A stretch of 64,000 bases of DNA, from positions 682,001-746,000 of the forward strand of contig NZ_CP072610.1 in the NCBI RefSeq assembly GCF_021029445.1, written 5' to 3'. This stretch comes from Pseudomonas wenzhouensis. Lineage in GTDB: Bacteria > Pseudomonadota > Gammaproteobacteria > Pseudomonadales > Pseudomonadaceae. Under the pieces are notes generated by a model, which had not been told where the DNA came from, ran no database searches, and saw only the letters and a program-made list of their open reading frames with translations. Both the position numbers and the translations under genes were made by a program. Below, in pieces: positions 58,036 to 64,000 of this stretch; position 1 is the first letter of the stretch, and each line of letters begins with the position of its first letter.

Positions 58036-58563
58036 TCAAACCGTACGGCCGCGCTGCTCGATCAGACGATCGGAGCCGCCTTCGGCCAACTGAACACGTT
58101 GGGCGCCCGGGGTGCGCTCATAGCCGCCTTCGGCCAACTGCACACGCTGAGCTCCGGGAGTACGCTCATAGCCGCCCTCGGCCAGTTGAACACGCTGGGC
58201 ACCCGGGGTGCGCTCATAGCCGCCTTCGGCCAACTGCACGCGCTGAGCACCGGGAGTACGCTCATAGCCGCCCTCGGCCAGTTGAACACGCTGGGCACCC
58301 GGAGTGCGCTCATAGCCGCCTTCAGCCAGCTGAACGCGCTGTGCACCCGGCGTACGCTCATAACCACCTTCTACCAGCTGAACGCGCTGGGCACCGGGGG
58401 TGCGGTCGGCGCCGTCTTCGGCCAGCGGTGCGACGGGTTGCTGTTGGACCTGGCTGTCCTTGGTTTCACCCACCAGAGGGAAGGGGGCGCTGCTAGAGGC
58501 GGCGAATACACTGGTGGTCATCAGGCTCAGGGCCAGGGCTGCAAGGCTAAGTTGAGTTTTCAT
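58036..58563 (-). CDS. Secreted protein made of seven 16-residue tandem repeats
   Basis: 175 residues: signal peptide (MKTQLSLAALALSLMTTSVFA, cleavage near residue 21-22), a 30-residue spacer, then seven repeats with consensus YERTPGAQRVQLAEGG (residues 52-163; the first reads ADRTPGAQRVQLVEGG), and a short tail ending in SDRLIEQRGRTV. Probably periplasmic or extracellular. Small pseudomonad exported proteins with AEGGxDR-type repeats exist, but I know no function. The repeats are exact at protein level while the DNA differs. Both antisense frames are open through the repeat, an artefact of the 48-bp period. Confidence 0.82.
   Translation of the reverse strand: MKTQLSLAALALSLMTTSVFAASSSAPFPLVGETKDSQVQQQPVAPLAEDGADRTPGAQRVQLVEGGYERTPGAQRVQLAEGGYERTPGAQRVQLAEGGYERTPGAQRVQLAEGGYERTPGAQRVQLAEGGYERTPGAQRVQLAEGGYERTPGAQRVQLAEGGSDRLIEQRGRTV
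58075..58410. repeat. 7 x 48-bp coding tandem repeat with 96-bp super-period
   Basis: Seven 48-bp units encode the 16-residue repeat. Neighbouring units alternate between two synonymous versions (for example GAACACGCTGGGCACCCGG versus CACGCGCTGAGCACCGGGA on the plus strand), so the array seems to have grown partly by duplicating 96-bp pairs. Confidence 0.85.
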
Positions 58564-58836
58564 GTCGTTCTCTCCGTTGGGGAGTAATAAGTGGCTTCGG
58601 AGCTAATTCTTGAGGACATGAGCGAAGATAAGAACTTGACTGACCTGATAGTGAACATCGATCCCCTCAATACTTGATTGGGGCTCTCTATCTCGGTACT
58701 TCTGGCTGAGTGTCAAACCTGGCGGCGGATGTTTCGCAAGGCGTCGCGCTGAGCGTTCGGCACGCGTATGCTTGGCGGCCCTCGCGGGTCGAGCTCGATC
58801 CGTCCTCTTCAGCAGTCCCAGGAGGCCGCTTCAGCC

Positions 58837-59736
58837 ATGCTCGCCGCACAGGCCATTTTGCCGATCTTCGCGCTGATCGTTCTCGGCTATCTGCTCGGCT
58901 GGCGCCAGTGGCTCACCACCGAGTCGGCGGCCGGTCTGGCCAACATCACCTTCAAGCTGTTCATGCCGACGCTGCTGTTCGCCGGTATCGCCAAGGCCTC
59001 GCTGGCCGAAGGGCTGTCGCCGGTATTGCTGCTGGCCTACTACCTGCCCGTGCTGCTGGTGTTCGGTATGGTCAACGCGCTGGCACACTGGCGGCGCGGG
59101 ACGGCGACACCACTGGGGCTGGTGGCGGCGTTCTCCAACAACGTGCTGGTGGGCATTCCGCTGATCGCCAGCCTGTTGGGCAATGACGGGCTGCTCTATG
59201 TGTTTGCCATCCTGGTGTTCCACAGCCTCACGCTGTTTTCCCTGCACAGTTTCTACGCCGCCTTCGGCAGCCAGGAGCGTGTCGACGGTCGCGCGCTGCT
59301 GAAGAACCTGGCCAACCCGATGATCATTGGCCTGGGGCTGGGCGCGCTGCTCAACCTCTCCGAGCTGCAGGTGCCGGAGAGTCTGTGGCGCGCCGTTACC
59401 TGGCTGGGGCAGGCCGCCTTGCCCTGTGCGCTGATCGTGCTCGGCGCCAGCCTGTCGCGTTATCGCCTGCGCCCAACGGGCGAGGCCTGGGGCGTGGCGC
59501 TGGTCAAACTGCTGGTATTCCCGGCGCTGGTCTGGTGGCTCAGCGGCCTGCTCCCCGGCCTCAACGACACCGCGCGCAGTGTGCTGGTATTGCTCGCGGC
59601 CTGCCCCAGCGGGGTCAATGTAATGGCCTTCGCCCGCACCGCTGAGGATAGCCGCAGCGTCAGCGCGGCGATTTCCCTGTCCACGCTGCTGGCGGCGATG
59701 ACCTTGCCGGGGTGGATGCTGCTGGTGGGATTCTGA
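58837..59736 (+). CDS. AEC-family (auxin efflux carrier-like) transporter
   Basis: 299-residue inner-membrane protein with about ten helices in two halves, family features FSNNVLVGIPLIASLLG and ACPSGVNVMAFA. AEC members export malate or other organic acids, or malonate; the substrate here is unknown. The start is at ATG 58837 after AGGAGG (58820-58825); the upstream open frame is not membrane-like. Confidence 0.88.
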   Translation: MLAAQAILPIFALIVLGYLLGWRQWLTTESAAGLANITFKLFMPTLLFAGIAKASLAEGLSPVLLLAYYLPVLLVFGMVNALAHWRRGTATPLGLVAAFSNNVLVGIPLIASLLGNDGLLYVFAILVFHSLTLFSLHSFYAAFGSQERVDGRALLKNLANPMIIGLGLGALLNLSELQVPESLWRAVTWLGQAALPCALIVLGASLSRYRLRPTGEAWGVALVKLLVFPALVWWLSGLLPGLNDTARSVLVLLAACPSGVNVMAFARTAEDSRSVSAAISLSTLLAAMTLPGWMLLVGF

Positions 59737-59772
59737 GCCTGGCCGGTGTATCGAACCGCGCGCGGCGGTGGC

Positions 59773-60303
59773 TCAGTCTTGCGCCTGTTCTTGCAGGGCT
59801 TGTAGCGCTGGTGCGGCGTAGATGCCCACCTCCACCGCCAGTTCCAGTACCCGTGGCAGGTCGCTGGCGTACACCAGTACGGCCTGCAGTTCGTCGTCCA
59901 GCGACTCGCTGAAGTCCACCAGCACGTAACCGTCGGTCTCTGGCGACAACGCCGAGAGTTGTACCTGGATGCGGTTGAGTGCTTTCAGCGGCTCGGTCTT
60001 GGCCAGTTGCTTGGCCTTGAGCACGAACTGCACCTGCGGGCCGAAGGATTCGGTGATGCGCTGGAACAGCTCTTCATAGCTGTCGGCCTGGAACAGCACG
60101 GTCTCCGGCAGGCTGCCGACCACCACCCACTCGCCCAGCGGGATGGGGAAGTCATCGTCGTAGTTGACGTCCGGGTTGGCCGCGAGGAAGGCAGCCGGGT
60201 CGGCATAGGCCTGCGCGGCCTCGTCGGCGATGCGGGCGATCTCGTCCTCGGCCAGGCAGCCGGAGCTTATCTTGGCGATCAGTTCTTCCAGCTCGGTTTT
60301 CAT
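59773..60303 (-). CDS. Conserved hypothetical protein upstream of yegD
   Basis: 176-residue acidic cytoplasmic protein (many Glu/Asp, pI clearly low), no membrane segments. ATG 60303 is preceded by GAGGAAAT. It follows the Hsp70-like yegD gene in the opposite-to-genome-plus direction with 92 bp between, an association I recall for pseudomonads (PA4873 region), which suggests it could be a client or cofactor; this is inference. No domain recognised. Confidence 0.7.
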   Translation of the reverse strand: MKTELEELIAKISSGCLAEDEIARIADEAAQAYADPAAFLAANPDVNYDDDFPIPLGEWVVVGSLPETVLFQADSYEELFQRITESFGPQVQFVLKAKQLAKTEPLKALNRIQVQLSALSPETDGYVLVDFSESLDDELQAVLVYASDLPRVLELAVEVGIYAAPALQALQEQAQD

Positions 60304-60395
60304 CGGACATTTCCTCAGCAGATCAAAAGGTGGGGAGTCTATCACCAGGCCGATTGCTTACCGCTGCTCTGGCCGGGCCAACGCGCAGCAGATCG

Positions 60396-61661
60396 TTAGC
60401 CGTAGCGTTTCTTGGCTTCGATGGCCAGGCCACTGCCAATGCTGCCGAAGGTGTTGCCTTCCACGCTGCGCGCATTCGGCAGTATCGCCGCCACGCTCTG
60501 GCGCAGCGCCGGCACGCCGCTGGAACCACCGGTGAAGAACAGCGTGTCGACCTGATCGGCGCTGATGCCGGCATCGGCCAGCAACTGCGTAAGGCTGGCG
60601 CGGATGCGTTCGAGCAATGGCTCGATGGCATTCTCGAACAACGGTCGAGTCAGCTCGGCGACCAGGCCCGGCTCGACGCGCGACAGGTCGATGGGCCGTG
60701 CGTCCTGTTCGCTCAGGGCGATCTTGCTGTCTTCCACCTGCATCGCCAGCCAGTGTCCGGCGCGCTGTTCGATCAGGCCGAACAGGCGGTCAATGCCGGT
60801 GGCGTCGACGATGTCGTAGCGCATGTTCTGCAGGGCAAGCTGGGTCTTCTGCGCGTACAGCGCATTGATGGTGTGCCAGGTGGCCAGGTTGAGGTGGTAG
60901 CTGGTGGGCATGAAGGCGTCGCTTTTCATCCGGCTGCCATAGCCGAACAGCGGCATCACCCCGGCCAGCGACAGCTGTTTGTCGAAGTCGGTCCCGCCGA
61001 TGTGCACGCCGCCGGTGGCGAGGATATCGCCCTGGCGCTCGGCCAGATGATGGCGCTCAGGGGCCAGACGCACCAGAGAGAAGTCCGAGGTACCGCCGCC
61101 GATATCGACGATCAGTACCAGCTCCTCGCGGTCGAGGTTCGACTCGTAGTCGAAGGCTGCAGCGATGGGCTCGTACTGGAAGGACACCTCCTTGAAGCCA
61201 AGCTTGTGCGCCACGGCCACCAGGTTGTTCTGCGCTTCCTGGTCGGCGGCCGGGTCGTCGTCGACGAAGAACACCGGGCGTCCCAGCACGACTTCCTCGA
61301 AGGGGCGCCCGGCCTGGGCTTCGGCGCGCTTTTTCAGCTCGCCGATGAAGAAGCCGAGCAGGTCCTTGAACGGCAGGGCGCTGCCCAGCACGGTGGTTTC
61401 GCTCTTCAGCAGCTTGGAGCCGAGCAGGCTCTTCAGCGAGCGCATCAGCCGGCCTTCGTAGCCTTCCAGGTATTCGTGCAGGGCCAGGCGGCCATAGACC
61501 GGGCGACGCTCTTCGGTGTTGAAGAAAATCACCGAGGGCAGGGTGATCTTGCCGTCTTCCAGGGGCAGCAGGCTGTCCTGGCCGGGACGTAGCCAGCCGA
61601 CGGTGGAGTTGGAGGTGCCGAAGTCGATGCCGCAGGCGCGGGCGGGAGTGCTGAAGGACAT
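60396..61661 (-). CDS. yegD: Hsp70-family chaperone-like protein YegD
   Basis: 421 residues covering only the actin-like ATPase domain of Hsp70: phosphate-1 GIDFGTSNSTVGW, phosphate-2 VLIVDIGGGTSDFSLV, adenosine motif FFTGGSSGVPALR. No substrate-binding domain and no EEVD tail, as expected for YegD. Role not well established. The start is at ATG 61661 (MSFSTPARACGIDFG). Follows the UPF0104 membrane protein gene on the same strand (64 bp). Confidence 0.9.
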   Translation of the reverse strand: MSFSTPARACGIDFGTSNSTVGWLRPGQDSLLPLEDGKITLPSVIFFNTEERRPVYGRLALHEYLEGYEGRLMRSLKSLLGSKLLKSETTVLGSALPFKDLLGFFIGELKKRAEAQAGRPFEEVVLGRPVFFVDDDPAADQEAQNNLVAVAHKLGFKEVSFQYEPIAAAFDYESNLDREELVLIVDIGGGTSDFSLVRLAPERHHLAERQGDILATGGVHIGGTDFDKQLSLAGVMPLFGYGSRMKSDAFMPTSYHLNLATWHTINALYAQKTQLALQNMRYDIVDATGIDRLFGLIEQRAGHWLAMQVEDSKIALSEQDARPIDLSRVEPGLVAELTRPLFENAIEPLLERIRASLTQLLADAGISADQVDTLFFTGGSSGVPALRQSVAAILPNARSVEGNTFGSIGSGLAIEAKKRYG

Positions 61662-61725
61662 GACAGAACGCAGGGCCGCAAAATGGCCGCGCATTCTATG
61701 TCAGCGAAGCGGTGGCGGCGAGCCG

Positions 61726-62700
61726 TCAGGACGGCAAGTTGTTGCCCAGTTGCTTTTCCTTCCACTGGCTCCACTCGAAGCCCAGCACCACCAACAGCGA
61801 CAGGGCGAAGGGCAGCAGCAGGTAGAACATGCGGAATACGATCAGCGCGGCCAGTACATCGGCGGCGGGGATTTCCGGCAGGGCGGCGAGGAAGGTCACC
61901 TCCAGCACGCCCAGGCCGCCTGGTGCATGGGACAGCAGCGCCAGCGAGAAAGAGGCGAGGAACACGCCGAGTACCACCAGATAGCCGGGATGGTTATCGG
62001 CCGGCAGGGCGAAGTAGATGATTGCCGCCGCGCACAACAGCTCCAGCGGGCCGGCCAGCAACTGGCGGCTGACGATGGGCAGGCGTGGGTATTCCACATG
62101 CAGCTTGCCCAGGGTCCAGGGCTTGAACTGGCGCCAGGAACCGAGCACGTAGAGGCCGACCAGGCCGAGCAGGACGCCGCCGATGGCGATGGACACCAGC
62201 GGCGTGACGTCGACGACGCGGTGGATCAGATCCGGTTGGGCGATCAGCACACAGCCGCTGGCCAGAAGTGTGCCAAGGGCGAAGGTGAAGGAGCAGAAGA
62301 CGATGAGGATGCCGATTTCATGTGGCGTCAGCCCCTTGCTGCGATAGGCGCGGTAACGCACCACCGCCCCGGAAAACACCGAGGCGCCGATATTGTGGGC
62401 CAGGGCATAGGTGGTGAAGGAGCAGAGGGTGATGAAGCGCCAGGGAATCTTCTTGCCCAGGTGGGCGACGGCAATGCGGTCGTACCAGGCCAGCGCCCAG
62501 TAAGCGCCGAGTGTCGCGGCAGCGGCGAGCAGCCAGTTGATGTGGGAGATCGCTTCGAGGCTGCCCTTGATTTCGTCGAGGGAAATAGTGCGCAGTTCGC
62601 GGTAGAGCAGAAAGCCAGAGAAGACCACGGCACCGAGTCCGATCAGCGTCCAGATCAGGTCGCTGCGCTTCAGTTTGGGTTTGGCTTCTACGACAGACAC
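61726..62700 (-). CDS. UPF0104/LPG-synthase-type transmembrane protein
   Basis: 324-residue protein with about eight membrane helices resembling the flippase-like domain of lysylphosphatidylglycerol synthases (YbhN-type), with HNIGASVFSGAVVRYRAYRS and SHAPGGLGVLEVTFL as family signatures. It lacks the catalytic synthase domain. GTG 62700 (MSVVEAKPKLK) is preferred over upstream starts because GAGGAA lies at correct distance. Lipid-related function is inferred from the family only. Confidence 0.85.
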   Translation of the reverse strand: MSVVEAKPKLKRSDLIWTLIGLGAVVFSGFLLYRELRTISLDEIKGSLEAISHINWLLAAAATLGAYWALAWYDRIAVAHLGKKIPWRFITLCSFTTYALAHNIGASVFSGAVVRYRAYRSKGLTPHEIGILIVFCSFTFALGTLLASGCVLIAQPDLIHRVVDVTPLVSIAIGGVLLGLVGLYVLGSWRQFKPWTLGKLHVEYPRLPIVSRQLLAGPLELLCAAAIIYFALPADNHPGYLVVLGVFLASFSLALLSHAPGGLGVLEVTFLAALPEIPAADVLAALIVFRMFYLLLPFALSLLVVLGFEWSQWKEKQLGNNLPS

Positions 62701-62911
62701 TGCAATTCCTCGCTCGCTTGGCCCCGAGGTAGCGGGGCCGCATGCCTCCATCCGAGGCCGCTATTCATCGGCCTTGAGACCGTTTGGCAATGGCCGTTGG
62801 CGGATCGTGCCCGCGCGGCGCGCTGCGCAGTATCTGCGAGGCGCCGTTTGTACTCAACTGCCAGACCTTTTGCGGCTTGTCGGAGTTGTGTCAACGATTG
62901 TCCCCCAACGC

Positions 62912-63349
62912 TCATGTCCAGTTCAGCGTCAGCGCCGCCAGTACCGCGTAGCGGCCGGTTTTGGCCAGGGTGACGATGAGCAGAAATACCCACAGGCGCT
63001 CACGCATCACACCCGCCACCAGCGTCAATGGATCGCCGATCACCGGCATCCAGCTGAGCAGCAATGACCAGCGCCCATAGCGTGCATACCAGGCTTGCGC
63101 CTGCTCCAACCGCGCCGGGCTGACCGGAAACCAGCGTCGCTCGCGATAGCGCTCGAGGGAGCGGCCCAGCAGCCAGTTGATCCAGGAGCCCAGCACGTTG
63201 CCCAGCGTGGCGACCAGCAGCAAGGCCCAGAGCGGATGCTGGCGGGCCAGGAGCAGGGCGACCAGTAGCGCTTCGGACTGCAGCGGCAACAGCGTCGCCG
63301 CGCCCAGGGCGGAGAGAAACAGCGCCAGATAGGCGGACAGACTCAGCAT
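62912..63349 (-). CDS. YqaA family (DedA-related) inner-membrane protein
   Basis: 145 residues with four hydrophobic segments and family features SEALLVALLLARQHPLWALL, GNVLGSWINWLLGR and MPVIGDPLTLVAGVMR. YqaA is a short relative of DedA membrane proteins; function not known. Separated by 34 bp from the partial VC0807-like gene upstream. A gap of about 210 bp follows before the UPF0104 gene. Confidence 0.88.
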   Translation of the reverse strand: MLSLSAYLALFLSALGAATLLPLQSEALLVALLLARQHPLWALLLVATLGNVLGSWINWLLGRSLERYRERRWFPVSPARLEQAQAWYARYGRWSLLLSWMPVIGDPLTLVAGVMRERLWVFLLIVTLAKTGRYAVLAALTLNWT

Positions 63350-63383
63350 GACTGCAGCACGCCGGCCGTTGGGCCGGCGGGGA

Positions 63384-64000
63384 TCAGGACTGCGATTCCT
63401 GGCCGCTGTTGGCCATGATCTCTTCCAGGCTCAGCCCGGTCAGGCCGTGGATGGTCTTCCACAGGTAGTAGAAGATGGCCATCAGCATGATCATCGAGGG
63501 AATGGCGATCATCGGGTAGCTGAGCAGGGTCATGCGCCCCAGCTCGTCATTGAAGGCCTCGGTGCCGGCCGGGCTGACCACGATCCACTTGGCCAGCACA
63601 TAGTTCATCAGCGAGGAGAAGAAAAAGGTGCCACTGAGCCAGTAGGTGGCGCGCAGCAGGCGCGTTTCGAAGTGCTCGACATGACCGCCCTGTTCCAGGC
63701 GCTCATGGATCTTGTCGATATTGAGCACGGTCTTGTTGAACAGCAGGGTACGAATCAGCGGGTAACGGGTGCGGGTGGAGACCAGTACTGCGATGCCGAT
63801 CAGCCCGGGAATCAGCGCTTCCTTGACCGCCAGCCACTGGGTATCGAGCTTGAGCAGGCCGATACCGCCGGTCAGCGCGACGCTGATCAGGCCGAGCAGG
63901 GCGATGAAATTGAATTTGCGGTACTTGATCAGCTCGAACGCGCCCCAGCCCAGCGGGAAGGCCAGGGCCAGAATCAGCGCACCATCGGCGCCGAGGCGCT
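63384..64000 (-). CDS. VC0807-like membrane protein (5' end beyond window)
   Basis: The frame is open from the stop at 63384 to the window edge (about 205 codons), so the start lies outside. Visible sequence includes membrane segments (LALAFPLGWGAFELI, FIALLGLISVALTGGIGLL, LIPGLIGIAVLVSTRTRYPL) and the family-like stretch LLFNKTVLNIDKIHERLEQ. It resembles the VC0807 family of uncharacterised membrane proteins. A GTG at about 63728 is internal, because the conserved frame continues upstream of it. Confidence 0.75.
   Translation of the reverse strand, partial: RLGADGALILALAFPLGWGAFELIKYRKFNFIALLGLISVALTGGIGLLKLDTQWLAVKEALIPGLIGIAVLVSTRTRYPLIRTLLFNKTVLNIDKIHERLEQGGHVEHFETRLLRATYWLSGTFFFSSLMNYVLAKWIVVSPAGTEAFNDELGRMTLLSYPMIAIPSMIMLMAIFYYLWKTIHGLTGLSLEEIMANSGQESQS

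Noticed and set aside
58075..58410. CRISPR-like array
   Set aside because: Units are contiguous with no variable spacers, and they encode a protein.
58015..58587. Plus-strand frames through the 48-bp repeat array
   Set aside because: The period is a multiple of three, so every frame without a stop in one unit stays open; only the minus-strand frame has a signal peptide and sensible repeats.
62688..62915. 75-codon minus-strand frame overlapping the yqaA-like stop by ATGA and running into the UPF0104 start
   Set aside because: The overlap is suggestive of coupling, but codons (GGA, CAA, ACA, CGA, GCA) are atypical and no family is recognisable. Conservation in relatives would reopen the case.

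Overview
The window is about 64 kb of GC-rich, gene-dense chromosome from a Pseudomonas sensu lato. Gene order over most of its length follows the Pseudomonas aeruginosa serB-fimX-psd-rhdA-motAB-rsgA-orn-queG-nnrD-tsaE-amiB-mutL-miaA-hfq-hflXKC-hisZ-purA-rnr-rlmB-rpsF-rpsR-rplI-dnaB-alr block (recalled synteny, not a search). Azurin, DesT, HisZ and a FimX with a degenerate EVL motif also point to this group. A placement near P. mendocina/oleovorans/pseudoalcaligenes is only an inference. Both window edges cut a gene: serB on the left and a VC0807-like membrane protein gene on the right.

Layout. 1-8.4 kb: serB converges on a leftward run of HDOD protein, rhodanese RhdA, phosphatidylserine decarboxylase, a PilZ protein and FimX (c-di-GMP, twitching and envelope functions). 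8.4-12.8 kb: motAB, rsgA, an unrecognised membrane-anchored methyltransferase and orn. 14-29 kb: the conserved tRNA-modification, cell-wall and repair operon (nnrD-tsaE-amiB-mutL-miaA-hfq-hflX-hflK-hflC), then a DUF2065 gene, hisZ, purA and a chemoreceptor. 29-38 kb: two identical tRNA-Leu(CAG) genes, rnr-rlmB, the ribosomal protein cluster rpsF-rpsR-DUF2232-rplI, then dnaB and alr. 38-42.5 kb: a 7TM diguanylate cyclase and YgiQ. 42.7-49.6 kb: a three-gene operon of transglutaminase/putative amidoligase, circularly permuted ATP-grasp/Alpha-E fusion, and a second transglutaminase. 49.6-56 kb: azurin, YedI, a LOG protein, a LysE exporter, a DnaA-box-rich AT-rich gap, and ureE-ureF-ureG-hupE. 56-58 kb: desT beside a deletion remnant of its desCB target operon. 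58-64 kb: a secreted 16-residue-repeat protein, an AEC carrier, an Hsp70-like YegD and several membrane proteins.

Most striking observations. (1) Two short elements (767-918 and 57808-57998) with IS4-like ends and 12-13 bp target duplications. In each case the target is centred on the dyad of what was an intrinsic-terminator hairpin, and removing the element and one duplication rebuilds the hairpin. (2) The poorly characterised transglutaminase/amidoligase/ATP-grasp/Alpha-E operon, with a sigma54-type promoter directly upstream. ureE has a second, better sigma54-type site. (3) desC and desB fused into a truncated remnant while the repressor gene and an operator-like palindrome survive. (4) A 9-A tract at codons 4-7 of fimX. 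(5) FliA-type promoters before both motA and the chemoreceptor gene.

No prophage, CRISPR array or full-length IS was seen. Intergenic spaces carry at least four families of REP-like inverted repeats, one of which supplies the queG stop codon. Coordinates and starts were read by eye. Family assignments rest on recalled motifs and gene order, with no database search.
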